Shown piece after piece: positions 11,191 to 22,105 of a stretch of 64,000 nucleotides of DNA. Position numbers and translations under genes: made by a program. This DNA is from Lucinisca nassula (taxonomy: Eukaryota > Mollusca > Bivalvia > Lucinida > Lucinidae), in assembly GCA_963580285.1 (NCBI GenBank), contig OY757015.1, positions 131,688,717 to 131,752,716 on the forward strand, in the 5' to 3' direction. The notes under the pieces are model-generated. The model did not search any database and was not told the origin of the DNA. It worked only from the letters and a program-made list of their open reading frames with translations. Position 1 is the stretch's first letter. Every line of letters begins with the position of its first letter.

Positions 11191-11386
11191 CTCTGTGTCG
11201 TTGTTAAAGCATTGAACTTGTTAACAACGATCTATCATCATTACATGTCTCTTTTTTGTAAAGGGGTTATGGTCATTTAGTTATTGTGGTTCGTCAGGAA
11301 TTACAATCAAAGTACTGAAAGTACTGAGGAAAGTTGATTTATGAGGAATAGTTATTATGATAACAATGCCAGTCGTAGATCAAGCA

Positions 11387-11664
11387 CATCACGAAAACAC
11401 GCCTGTATCATTTTGGCCCCCTTGAACCCCACTTTTATATAGTAAAACTGGGGTTTACAGGGGTAAACTTTATTTTTTTATTTCTGCTCTAGACTATAAA
11501 TTGTGGGTACTCGTTAGAACCGCCTCATCGAGGCGGTTCTAACGAGTACCCACAATCTATATTTTGAGCAGAAATAAGAAAATGTCACAATTTTTCATCT
11601 TAAAATGTTTGTGTTTACGGCGGTAAAGTTTACAATGTATTTATATAGGCATGTTTTCGTAATG
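11387..11664. mobile_element. Foldback MITE, type 1, intact
   Basis: Terminal repeats CATCACGAAAACACGCCTGT and TATAGGCATGTTTTCGTAATG. The central near-perfect palindrome contains GGGTACTCGTTAGAACCGCC, with outer arms ATTTCTGCTC / GAGCAGAAATAAG. The left interior has AACCCCACTTTTATATAG, the right GGCGGTAAAGTTTACAATG. A good reference copy for the type. Confidence 0.88.
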
Positions 11665-12894
11665 AGTTATCTAGATAGGTCCCAGAGGGTTGAAAAATTC
11701 GACGAAGAAAAAAAAAATGATTCATCGATTGTTTTGAGTTTAACGACAGGTCAACCCTTGTGGATCATTGTGTCTTCTCCAAGAGAAAGGGAGAAAAGAG
11801 ATAGAAGAGATAGTAGAGGAGATAAAAGTGAGGGACAGAGGAGAAAGAGGAAAATGAACGGAAGTGTAGAAACAGAAGAAATAACAACAACCCCCACTCT
11901 ACCGTTACCTGCTGCAAGAACTGCAGGCCTTGCCCAACTGTAAGTCAATATCAGCTGGACTCTCCAGTGACACAAGATACACACCACCTTTGCCTCACCC
12001 AACTACCCCCACGAAGAAAAAAAGGAAGAAAGAATGAAAGAAAACGTGTCTGCTAATTTCTTCATGGTAAAACCATAAATTTCTAAATTAGCTCAGTACA
12101 TTTTGTGCTTGTCCCATCTGCTAATAACCTTAGAGGACACGGGAAATCATTCTAAAATAATTAACATCTTAAAATCGCCAGTTAACACACACTGATGTTG
12201 AAATTCCGAGATTTATACACAGCGTTATAAATGAACAGTAGCCAGGTAAACATGTGCATTTGTCTGCCAGTGTACTGTGCGTGAGAAAATTCCGATAATT
12301 AATCAGCTGCCGAATCACGTGGTGTAGTGACGTCAATATTCCCATTTGCTATAGTAAACCAACGAAGATGTACATAAATTCGGCCAGAAAACAAAGATTT
12401 AAAAAATAAATAAAATAAATAACGAAATGCAAGCGAGCTTGAAGCTCCTTCCATTGTAATGATACCAGAAATACAGCCATATATATATAATCGCAGGCCC
12501 CTACGCGCACTTAGAAAAAAAATTCTATAGATTGTGATAAATCCAAATATGTACGGGGGATGCTTTTGCACCCTCGCAACCCCCTCCCAGCTCACGGGTC
12601 TGGTTTGAGCCCGCTGATTTGCAGCAGGACGAAGCCGAGGACTCCTCTTGACGGCCTTAGTGGAACACAGCGGATGCCTACAAATTGGTCAGTATGGCAC
12701 TGCCTTCTTTGTACAGAATTTTCGATTTGATTTTAATGCATCCATCCAACATCGATATATTTTAGTAAAAGCAAATATATAACAAAATAATAGTATATGA
12801 ATATTATGTCACGCCGTCGCATCAACGTTGAGACGAAGTCATTTCAAATTGATATACCCGCTAGGAAGTTTCGTCTGCAAAGCGCTTACTATAG
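11665..12894. other. No gene recognised
   Basis: About 1.2 kb. A purine-rich stretch at 11700-11870 opens a frame full of Arg, Glu and Lys with no family resemblance. The rest is AT-rich sequence without repeats or coding signal that I can name. Confidence 0.5.
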
Positions 12895-13225
12895 GCGCCG
12901 TTTTTTATACCCCCACAAATGAAATTTGGGGGGGGGGGGGGGTATATAGGAGTGCGCTTGTCGGTCTGTCGGTCGGTCGGTCTGTTGACTTGGTTTCCAG
13001 ACGATAACTCAAAAATCGCTTCACCCATTTTTATAATTTTTGGTACACTGATGTAACATCATAAAATTCATAAAATACAGGTTAAGTTCGATTTCCATTA
13101 CAATTCGTCAATTTTCGACATAGTTATGGCCCCTTTCAAGTGAAAAAAAAATGCAAAATGCCGCCTTTGTACTATCAAGGCAGTTTTTGTGGGGGTATTC
13201 ATCACCTTTAGTGATAGCTCTAGTT
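12895..13225 (-). mobile_element. Helentron-associated-like element with G-run hairpin
   Basis: Starts with an inverted pair (TATACCCCCACAAATG / AATTTGGGGG..GGTATA), then a GTCGGTCTGTCGGTCGGTCG tetranucleotide run, then unique sequence ending near GGGGGTATTCATCACCTTTA. The hairpin-microsatellite-body order is the 3'-to-5' structure of non-autonomous Helentron (HINE / pearl-like) elements, so the element reads on the minus strand. Confidence 0.65.
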
Positions 13226-13301
13226 TGTTTGTTTTTTCTGGCATGTGTCCATTATTATAAACATTTTTGGTCTCCAATTGATTTGAAGCTCTAATAACTG
13301 A

Positions 13302-13500
13302 CGCAGATACAGTGTTATCAGTGCCAGGATCAGGAAGACGCGGGTTCGATACCTGCCGGGGTCGGCAACATTATTTCGTGGAGATTGCGGTCATTCTCTC
13401 CCTTCCGATGATTCGAGAAGGGCAGTTGTCAGTTTCTGGCGAAAGAATGTGCACTGTACTGGTTAACCGCTTACGTATAAGCCTGTCCAGGAAGTGAGCT
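13302..13500 (+). mobile_element. SINE-B copy (tRNA-derived), 3'-truncated
   Basis: Contains a B box (GCGGGTTCGATACC), TGCCGGGGTCGGCAACATT, TTTCTGGCGAAAGAATG, then the central block CTGGTTAACCGCTTACG-TATAAGCCTGTCC. That block matches the centre of SINE-A (CTGGTAAACCGCTTAGAGG..CTAAGCCTGCCC). The complete copy is at 46184-46489 on the minus strand. Confidence 0.75.
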
Positions 13501-13637
13501 AGGTAGACTGTCATTATGCCGCCTTTCCACTCCAGGCTGTACATTAGCAAGCAGTGTACCAACAACCGAAGGAACATATGAGCTATAATTATAATAATAA
13601 TAATTATTATAACTACAAATTAGTGAGGTATGATGTT

Positions 13638-13797
13638 TGTGTGTGTGTTCGTGTTTAACGTCCAACCAACAGCTAAGGACATACGGGGACGAGACTTCGG
13701 TTTTAAAAATCCGAACTCTACAGAAGCCAGGGATCGAACCCGCGACCCCTGGTTTCTGAGGTGAGAAGCATAGCCACTACACCATGGGGACTTCAGT
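13638..13797 (-). mobile_element. SINE-D copy with complete tRNA-like head
   Basis: On the minus strand the head reads GTCCCCATGGTGTAGTGG (A box) then GCGGGTTCGATCCC (B box), close to a tRNA and suggestive of a pol III promoter. The body continues GGCTTCTGTAGAGTTCGG, GTCTCGTCCCCGTATG, AGCTGTTGGTTGGACGTTAAAC and a CA/GA-rich tail. Bases 13884-13945 just beyond carry a MITE-E fragment. Confidence 0.8.
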
Positions 13798-14239
13798 GAG
13801 TTATGATAAAAAGAATGTTAGAATTCAGATTTAAACATCACGTAACACCTCAGCGGAGATATGATTATAAGCCCATTTTGTTTCAGAAACCCCAGAACGG
13901 GTAATTTGCAAACAGTGTAGGCCCATATCAGATGCCACGGCCATAAAATAAGTGACTATTCTGCGCTAAACTGAAGGTATTCAATTGTCGGCTAATCTTC
14001 TAAGCATATGAGCATGCAACAATCCGAAAACAGAGAAACGCGCAGAAAAAACACTCGGGTGAGACTATCCGGGTCTACATCACTAACTGGGCGTGTGAGT
14101 AGCCTGAGGCAAAGTGGAACCTCTTCTACGGTCAGAAACCTACACACCCCCGACCACTTAAAGCGCAGCGGCCTTGCATTTGGGTATCCAAATTCAGCCA
14201 TTTTCTGTAAGTCTCTTTCGTAAAATTCACTTGAAAAAT

Positions 14240-14537
14240 ACGGCCCCCGCCCATCGGGGCTTGAAGAAATATATGGGCTGCATGATGCTTTCACGCAGAG
14301 CTGAATCTGACCCGTACACGAGTACTGGTAATCCGCTTAGAGGATCTAAGCCTGCCCAGGCAAAGCGGTGCGCACGAGTCGGACCGTCCATGCTTATAAA
14401 CCCTATCGGTTTCAATGGGCGACAGGGCTTGAGATGTCATTTTATCTCAATGTCGGGTAAAAGTCCCACACAATTGGAAGCAACGTCTCAAAAATTACCT
14501 TTACAGTGTTGACGGGGAAGTTAAACCTCAAATCAAA
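14240..14537 (+). mobile_element. SINE-A copy, full length
   Basis: Runs from GGCCCCCGCCCATCGGGGC to TTAAACCTCAAATCAAA. Direct flanking repeats TCACTTGAAAAAT (14227-14239 and 14538-14550) give a 13-bp target-site duplication without mismatch, so a relatively young insertion. Confidence 0.9.
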
Positions 14538-14550
14538 TCACTTGAAAAAT

Positions 14551-16003
14551 GTTCTCTTCGGTCGTGCTTCTGAGAAGTCTTGTCCTTTACAATAAAACAC
14601 CCATTGTTGTCGTAGTTTAGGATCACTTGGAAGTGCAGAGAAATGAATCCCACATCCTTTTGAATGTTTACTAGTGCACCCGAATGCTACACAATACGCC
14701 ATAATAATGTATTTGTTTCCAGAAAATGAAGCGTAATGCAAAGAATAAACATTAATCTTTACACGTTCTTCTATGAAATGGGAACAGTGACGTCACTCAC
14801 CGATAAGCAGCGTAGAGTGGCGGAATACATGCATATTGGAGGCATTTTTATCTCTAAGCGGTTTACACAGGTAGCTGTAAGGTTAAAAGACTAAGCTCTG
14901 CGGGGATGCGCAGGATTCTTATGACTGAACAATATTTGATTAAAAGTAAAATTGTTTCCGTAGTCCTTTAAGAGAAATTCTACTAGCGGGCACATGACGT
15001 CTTAGCAACGTCGCATGAACATCGCGTTGTGCAGCCGCTTGGAGCTATGTTCCTTCGTGCGTCAGAACATAAAAAGGTGAATAACTTGACGAAAAAAAGA
15101 TCATTTTTAAACCATTTGATTTAGACATTATAACCCTTATCAGGCGCCGCGTTTTGCGAACTTAAAATATGTTTATTCTAACGTGTACATTAACCCATAA
15201 ATGCCAATTGTTTCAATACTGGGACATTCGGAAACAATTAAGACAGATTAGAGGCCACAGAATTTAGCGTATGATCGGTGTCTTCACTATTTACTTAAAG
15301 TACGGAACTTGATTTAAAACTCACAGCTTTCAACACATGTTTTATAATTATAGCTCTCGAAAGCAGGTGAATATCTGTGTTTGATGTCGGTCAGTAAAGG
15401 GTTGTTTAGTTACGGAGAAGCGATATAACCCTTTCAACCCTGTAGACCGGTGCAGACGCCGAGGTAGAAATACACTGTATCTATGCAAACTTGCAGATCC
15501 CGATAAGACGGCACGTAGCTAGCACATCTCGCCAGAATCTACATGTACACTGTCTGCCATCATGTCAGTGAACTAATCGGAAATCTCTTTCTATAAGAGT
15601 ATATTTAAAGCTAGAAGAGTCCTGTTCAGAAACTCAGGGATGAAAGAGTAAAATCTCAAACCAGTTACAACAAGTAAATAAAGCGAGAAGAGTCCTGTTT
15701 AGAAACTCAGGGATGAAAGAGTAAAACATAAATATCACCAAAAAGCGCGTAGGAAAATAGTTCCAGAGTACTGTTTTCTTTTCAGAATTCGTCTTTCTGT
15801 GCCAATATATATTCAATCCGTATAAAGTCTCGAAAACTGAAATATTTTGAAAGACGTTCCATGCGGGGCCGGCCTGCAAAATTAATTTTCAAGAGTTCAT
15901 TTGGACTATTTAATGCAGCGAACGAACAGCGGAAGTGGAGCGACGCGGTCCAGTACCGGAAGTAGAAATGTAATGACAAAGAAACTTGATTTAAAAAATC
16001 AAC
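14551..16003. other. No gene recognised; short tandem duplication
   Basis: Bases 15607-15727 hold two copies of a 76-bp unit (GAAGAGTCCTGTTCAGAAAC, then TCAGGGATGAAAGAGTAAAA). CR-type MITE debris (TATAACCCTTATCAGGCGCC) lies near 15130. No coding exon found. Confidence 0.45.
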
Positions 16004-16245
16004 TTTCAAAAACCCGCCTATGCAAATACGTGGTAAACTTTACCGCCGAAAAAAGACGGAAATTTTAAGACGAAAATTTGTATTTTTTTTTTCTTTCTGC
16101 TCGAAAAATAGATTGTGGGTACTCGTTAGAACCGCCTCATCGAGGCAGAAATAAGAAAAATAAGGTTTACCCCTCTAAAACTCAGTTTTACTATGTAAAA
16201 GTGCGATTAAAGTGGTCAAAATTATATAGGCGTGTTTTCGTGATG
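16004..16245. mobile_element. Foldback MITE, type 1, one palindrome arm deleted
   Basis: Inverted orientation relative to 11387: starts AAACCCGCCTATGCAAATAC, ends ATTATATAGGCGTGTTTTCG-TGATG. The core left arm TACTCGTTAGAACCGCCTC is intact but the right arm jumps from ATCGAGG to CAGAAATAAG, a deletion of about 45 bp expected from replication slippage across a hairpin. Confidence 0.75.
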
Positions 16246-16429
16246 TTAATAGCAGCACATATTTACTTTTGACAGGTTCTGCGAAAACATGAAATACTAG
16301 AAATTGTGTTTGTGAAACACTATGTCCCCACCCATATGCTTGTCACTAAATGGGACAGTAAACTGTACCTAATGATCATTTGCATTAAAAATAAACCTGT
16401 CAAATATTAACAGAATTTAAGCTAAAGTT

Positions 16430-18182
16430 ATTCAGGTCATCTATGCCTTAGTAGCAAACAAACTGCCAAATATCATGAGCCTAGCTCAAGCGGTTCTCCA
16501 GTTATTTTGTTCACAAGGTTTCCCAATAGCCAAAATGTATAAGTCCAAAAAGGGGCATAACTGTATTAAATATTTTCGGAATTTCGTCAAAAATTAATCA
16601 GGTCATTTACACATTAGACCCAAATTGTATGACAAATATCATGAGCCTAGCTCAAGCGGTTCTCCAGATAGTTTGTTGACAAGGTTTCCCTATAGCCACA
16701 GTTCATAAGTCCAAAATGGGGCAGAACTCTGTAAAATATTTCCGGAATTTCGTCAAAAGTTAATCAGGTCATCTACACATTAGATCCAAACTGTATGCCA
16801 AATACCATGAGCCTAGCCTAGCTCAAGCAGTTCTCCCGATATTTTGTTCACAAGGTTTCCATATAGCCACAATGCATAAGTCAAACAAGATGGCCAACAG
16901 AGTTAAATATAGAATGAAAGAAAATTTATATGTTAAATATTTACAAAATTTGATCTAAATTTAATGGCATAACTCTATTGAATATTTTAGGAATTTTGTC
17001 AAAAGGTAATCAGGTCATCTACACCCTAGACACAAACTGTATGCCAAATATCAAGAGCCTAGCTCAAGCAGTTCTCTAGATATTTTGTTCACAAGGTTTC
17101 CCTGTAGCCATGATATGTTAAGTCCGAAAAGGGCCGTAACTTTGTAATAGATAGTCGGAATTTCGTCAAAAGTTAATCAGGTTCTCTACACCTTAGACCC
17201 AAACTGTATACCAAATATCATGAGCCAAGCTCGAGTGGTTCTCAAGATATTTTGTTCACAAGGTTTCCCCATAGTCACAATGCATAACTCCGAAAAGGGG
17301 CATAACTCCGTAAAATGTTTTCGGAATTTCGTCAAAAGTTAACCAGACCATCTACACCTTAGACCTAAATATCATGACCATAGTTCAAGCGGTTTTCTAG
17401 ATATTTTGCTCACAAGGTTTCACCATAGCCACAATACGTAAGTCCGAAAAATAGCGTAACTCCATTAAATATTTTCGGAATTTCATCAAAAGTTAATCAG
17501 ATCATCTATACCTTGGACCCAAACTGTCTACTAAATATCATGAGCCTAGCTGAAGCAGTTCTCCAGATATTTTGCTCACAATTTTCCCCATTGCCACAAT
17601 GCATACATGTATGTCCGAAAAGGGGCGTTACTCCATTAAATATTTTCGGAATTTTATCAAAAGTAAATCAGGTCATCTACACATTAGACCCAAATTCTCT
17701 ACTAAATATCATGAGCCTAGCTCAAGCGGTTCTTCAGATATTTTGTTCACAATATTTTCCCCATGGTCGCAATGCATAAGTCCGTAAAGGGGCGTTACTC
17801 CGTTAAATATTTTCGGAATTTCGTCAAAAGTTAATAAGGTCATCCACACCTTAGACCCAAACTGTATTCTAAATATCATGAGCCTTGCTCAAGTGGTTCT
17901 CCAGATATCTTGCTCACAAGGTTTCCCCATAGCCATAATGCATAAGTCCGAAAAGGGGCATAATTCTGCAAAGACAAGTCCGGCGAAAAAAAAAAAAAAA
18001 AATACGTCTCCGCTTAGTTTTCATGCACATTCCATATATGAAATTTCGAGATCCTAGCTCAAACCATTCTTGAGTTTCATACAGGGTGAAAGCGTAACGG
18101 ACGGACAGACGGACAGACGGGCAGACAGACGGACAAAACAGAACCAATATGCCCCATCAACTTCTTCGAAGTTGGTGGCATA
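16430..18182 (+). mobile_element. Helentron-associated-like element: nine ~166-bp tandem units
   Basis: Units repeat CATGAGCCTAGCTCAAGC, GGTTCTCCAGATATTTTG, CACAAGGTTTCCCCATAGCC and TTTCGGAATTTCGTCAAAAG at about 166-bp spacing (motif at 16481, 16647, 16817, 17059, 17226, about 17390, 17545, 17717, 17883). One interval is longer (16890-16970 insertion). The array ends in GGACGGACAGACGG-type tetranucleotides and a terminal hairpin (ATCAACTTCTTCGAAGTTGG). This order matches pearl-like/HINE elements. Confidence 0.75.
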
Positions 18183-18232
18183 ATAAACGAATACAGAGAT
18201 GAAACAACGATGAAGACCAGACAGCAATAATA

Positions 18233-18522
18233 GGCCCCCGCTCATCGGGGCTTGACGAAATAGAGGGATTGCATGATGCTGCTACGCAGAGCTGAAACCG
18301 ACCCCACAGGAGTACTGGTAAACCGCTTAGAGGATCTAAGCCTGTCGCGGCAAAGCAGTGCGAGTCGGTTCGTACATGCTTATAAACCCTATTGGTTTCA
18401 TTGAGCGACATGGCTTGAGATGTCGTGTCGTCTCAATATCGGATAAAAGTCCCACAAAATTGGAAGCAACGTCTCGAAAATGACCTACACACTGTTGACG
18501 GGGACGTTAAACCTCACATCAA
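18233..18522 (+). mobile_element. SINE-A copy, full length
   Basis: From GGCCCCCGCTCATCGGGGC to GACGTTAAACCTCACATCAAC. Substitutions such as GTGTCGTCTCAATATCGG mark it as moderately old. No convincing duplication at its ends. Confidence 0.85.
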
Positions 18523-18549
18523 CCCAATCAACAGCACGAAATCATGAAA

Positions 18550-18745
18550 TACAGTGAAGTCTTGCTATTAAGACCACCTAAAATTAAGATTTGTTTTTGA
18601 TTTAGAAATTTTATTTAGCAGGTCGCAGTTATTTTTCCTTTGTATTTTCTGCATACACTGTCCTCTGGTCAAGGGCCACCTTTGGAAATGTTCAAAAGTG
18701 GTCTTAAAGACCACTTTTGAACAGTCCCAAAGGTGGCCATAATAA
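18550..18745. mobile_element. MITE-H, rearranged copy
   Basis: One end reads ACAGTGAAGTCTTGCTATTA-AGACCACC. The other side has AAAAGTGGTCTTAAAGACCACTTTT, a back-to-back pair of MITE-H inner arms. The intact copy is at 45819-45978. Confidence 0.6.
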
Positions 18746-18829
18746 TGCTGAAGCAGAAGAAAAGTTCCAATAGACCATCTATCAGGTTTTAATGTTTGCT
18801 ATCCTGTTAACTTCTTTCATTCTAGAAGT

Positions 18830-19475
18830 TAAGGCAATGGTCAGGCATCGATAAAATTACCCCACCTCCCATCCGAAACACCAAATGGAAAGATACACGA
18901 ATGTGAAATAATTAAATAGAAGTGAAGGTAATGATCCGGAATCGGTACAATTACCCCATCACGTGAACAAGTCCGTGAGATGAACAGCCCCTTAAACCCC
19001 ATTTTATAAAGAGAAAACTGGGGTATACGGGGATATAAATTATTTTTCTTATTTCTGCTCCAAGACATAGGTTGTGGGTACTCGTTAGAACCGCCTCAGT
19101 GAGGCGGTTCTAACGAGCACCTACAACCTATGTTTGCAGTATAAATAAAAAAAAATATCACGGATTTTCACCAGAAAACTAGCCATTTTGGAGATAAGAA
19201 AAATGCATATGTTATCGTAATGCCACTCCTCCCATCAGAGACACCAACGGGAAAGAAACACGAACAGTAAAAAAGAAACAGACACAAATGTAAACATCAC
19301 AAGCGAAAAACCTAAAAGACAGTTACTTTCCAAATGTATAGTTGATTGGTCGATTGTTTTGTGTCGTCTCCCAGATGAAGGGAGAAAAGAGAAGTGAGTG
19401 AAAGAGATATGCGATGTTTGGTAATGCATCGATTCCTGATCTTTGCCTTTACTTCTATTTCTCAATGGGTGCTTT
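18830..19475 (-). repeat. Dispersed repeat G, split by a foldback MITE
   Basis: Complement of repeat G: GAAGGTAATGATCCGGAATC, GGTACAATTACCCC before the MITE at 18957-19222, then ATCAGAGACACCAACGGGAA after it. The undisrupted order appears at 34275-34545 and, inverted, at 42365-42610. Repeat G encodes nothing recognisable. Confidence 0.6.
18957..19222. mobile_element. Foldback MITE, type 2, nested in repeat G
   Basis: Ends CATCACGTGAACAAGTCC and ATGTTATCGTAATG. The central hairpin is GGTACTCGTTAGAACCGCCT with complementary arm, and outer arms ATTTCTGCTCCAAGACATAGG / CCTATGTTTGCAGTATAAAT are imperfect. Copies of repeat G without the MITE serve as empty sites. Confidence 0.82.
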
Positions 19476-19694
19476 GAGGTTATATATCTGTTCTATTAGA
19501 GGGCACCAAGCTATGAATACAGCTTCTTCTTCAGCGATGCACTCTGTTGCTTGTCAAGATAATTATGAGCATTACTTTGCTACAATGACTGATGATACCT
19601 ATTGTTCGGTAGTTGTGGCATTTGATACTATATCCTTTCATACAACGTGTAATGGCCAGCGAGTGTGTCTGCGAGAAGGCTAGATCACTGTTGT

Positions 19695-19990
19695 TTGTTT
19701 GATTTGAGGTTTAACGTCCCCGTCAACACTGTAACGGTCATTTTGGAGACGTTGCTTCCAATTTTGTGGGACTTTTACCCGACATTGAGATGAAATGACA
19801 CCTCAAGCCCTGTCACCCAATGAAACCAATAGGGTTTATTAGCATGGACGGCCCGCCTCGCACCGCTGTTCCTGGACAGGCTTAGATCCTCTAAGCGGTT
19901 TACCAGTACTAGTGTGCGGGCGGGATTCAGCGCTGAGTGGAAGCATCATGCAGCCAATATATTTCTTCAAGCTCCTATGGGCGGGGGCAA
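19695..19990 (-). mobile_element. SINE-A copy, full length
   Basis: From TTTGATTTGAGGTTTAACG to CTATGGGCGGGGGC. Flanking AGATCACTGTTGT (19682-19694) and AGATCCCTGTTGT (19991-20003) give a 13-bp target-site duplication with one change. Confidence 0.9.
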
Positions 19991-20195
19991 AGATCCCTGT
20001 TGTACATACCTTATTGCAGGCTACTGTCTGTAAATATATTGCATGGGCATGACCAGTTTGCACTTGTTCGGTTGGTATATTCTCAACTTTTTAGGCTTTT
20101 ACCTTCTTCAGTGCATTACCTGTTATCTGTTGTTCTTCTTTGAGGATGAAAAGATTGATCTGACCAATTTTTGTACATCTTGGTCCACAGTTGTT

Positions 20196-20477
20196 CATCA
20201 CGTGAACAAGTTCTTAAAATGAACACACCCTTACACCCCACTGTGTATGTATAGAGAAAACATGGGTTTACGGGGGTAAACATTATTTTTCATATTTTTT
20301 CTGCAAGATATAGGTTGTTGGTACTCGTTAGAACCGCCTCAATGAGGCGGTTCTAACGAGTACCCACAAGCTATGTTTGCAGTATAAATAAGAAAATATC
20401 ATGGATTTTCACCAGAAATTAGCCATTTTGGAGATGTGAGAAAATGCACTATGTCTCACGGGTGTGTTATCGTTATG
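20196..20477. mobile_element. Foldback MITE, type 2 (left member of an inverted pair)
   Basis: Ends CATCACGTGAACAAGTTC and GGGTGTGTTATCGTTATG. The core palindrome TACTCGTTAGAACCGCCTCA / TGAGGCGGTTCTAACGAGTA is perfect. It faces the next copy across about 50 bp. Confidence 0.85.
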
Positions 20478-20529
20478 GGATGTAAGAAGTCTTGAAGGGC
20501 TCAGAGCAGTCCTCAGTCCATCTGTGTAC

Positions 20530-20808
20530 GTTACGATAACACATCCATGTGATATAGTGCAATTTTTTCACACCTCAAAAAAGGTAATTTTCTGATGAAA
20601 ATCTATGCAATTTTTCTTATTTATACTCATAACATAGGTTTTGGGTACTCGTTAGAACCGCCTCAATGAGGCGGTTCTAACGAGTACCCACAACCTATGT
20701 CTTGGAGCAGAAATAAGGAAAATAATATATACACTCCTAAACCCCAGTTTTCTCTATATAAAATGGGGTTTAGGGGGGTCCTCATTTCACGGACTTGTTC
20801 ACATGGTG
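20530..20808. mobile_element. Foldback MITE, type 2 (right member of an inverted pair)
   Basis: Opposite orientation to its neighbour: starts GTTACGATAACACATCCATG, ends CACGGACTTGTTCACATGG. The core palindrome is again perfect. Together the two make an inverted repeat of about 610 bp with a 50-bp spacer. Confidence 0.85.
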
Positions 20809-21741
20809 AGGATGTCCTGATCCTCTTTGAGACATTTCTTTGACTTGTTCTTCACCGTTGCTGCCTTTGCTTGCTTTTCTTTGGTAATGTAGTTCATCAA
20901 CTGACAAGCTTGTCAGATACCATTTGAAGTTAGGCTGCTCTTAAGAGGAATGGTCACACCTCACAGATTTTTCCGCCATTTTTCAAAGGGAGACAACATT
21001 CGGGACTTCCTGTTCACCTTTCTATAAGCTCTGTCCCACTGAAAAAGGGGTCTGCTCTTTAAGGAAAGCAGTTGCTCATGAGGAGCAAATTCTGTTCTTT
21101 AATAGTCGACCCCTAATGATAAAGGAGACAAAAATACTTGTGCATGAGTTGCCTCCCCTGAAGGTGCTCCCATTCCCCTTAATAAAACCCCAGAAGTTAG
21201 CTTTTCAATTATCTGTGGCCTCCCTTATCATCGTCCTTACTGTTACGAGATTGTATAGGAAACCTCTCTGGTGCTTATGCACATCTAAATTATTTTAGTA
21301 GGTATATGGTAAGGCGGTGCGTGTGAAATATTTTAGGTGAAATATGGTAGGCAAAATGTGCTGCTCCATGCACAAGTCATGCACATACCATACGATGCAT
21401 GCATGAGTGGTTTGTGGAGATCTGTTTTTACAATACAGGGGGCCGCTATAAGGCTTAGTTCTATAAAATTTGCCTAAAAATTGCCAACCGCTAAATTGTG
21501 CCATATATGATTGTAATTCCGGTCACGTGTTGTGTGGGTGTTCGTTTTGACAGGAGTCATGCCATTGATTTATAGGGTCGTTTCATCATTTTTTTTCCTA
21601 TGGGAAATATACTATTTGAACGCAAATCCATTATCTACTCGATTTTTGCTATCTGGCTTTAATTGTGGACGGTATCTTCACCTCGCCACGATTTTAGCGA
21701 GCTAATATGAGTATGCATGATTTTCCGGTTGTATTCATAGA
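20809..21741. other. No gene recognised
   Basis: About 930 bp without recognised repeats or coding exons. The right end leads into the promoter-like segment at 21742. Confidence 0.4.
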
Positions 21742-21837
21742 TATAAAAATCCTGAAAAACGAACACTATTCAGCAGCAGGTCAAGTTGTAACGAATTCAC
21801 ACAACATTGTGACGGGACAGTGAAAGTATATTGAAAG
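21742..21837 (+). promoter_or_regulatory. Candidate TATA promoter and non-coding first exon
   Basis: TATAAAAATCC at 21742 lies about 30 bp before an initiator-like TTCAGCAG (21770). The following 66 bp contain no ATG and end in AAAG|GTATGTT, a good splice donor at 21838. This geometry fits a pol II first exon that is entirely 5' UTR. I could not find its second exon, so it may be a relic or a non-coding transcript. Confidence 0.35.
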
Positions 21838-21947
21838 GTATGTTAAATCTATGTTTAGTATTATTTTTGTATGAACATGCTTGTAGGTTTTGGAGGGGTT
21901 TACTTCTAGTATATCCCAACTTTCTGAAGCCTATTCTGAATTCACTT

Positions 21948-22105
21948 TTAAAGCCTCTGTGGTGTAGTGATTAGGCTACTAGCTTTGCCAGCTAGAGGTC
22001 GCAGGATCGAGCACAGGCTTCTCCAGAAGTAGAATGAGTCTTTTTAAGCCAGGTCCTGTCTCATTCTGACCCTAGATGTTGATGAGACGTAAAGTTTGGA
22101 CGACC
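21948..22105 (+). mobile_element. SINE-D copy
   Basis: Head GCCTCTGTGGTGTAGTG (A box), GTCGCAGGATCGAGC (B box), then GGCTTCTCCAGAAG, GGTCCTGTCTCATTCTG, GTTGATGAGACGTAAAG. A second worn tail (GTGGCCCCGTCTCTATATGA, GGGGACGTAAAC) follows at 22215-22265. Confidence 0.7.

Noticed and set aside
11605..11943. 112-codon Lys/Arg/Glu-rich ORF
   Set aside because: Starts in the end of a foldback MITE and continues through a purine-rich stretch; no domain.
19414..19683. 89-codon ORF with several cysteines
   Set aside because: The first third is repeat G; the rest shows no family resemblance and no convincing splice signals.
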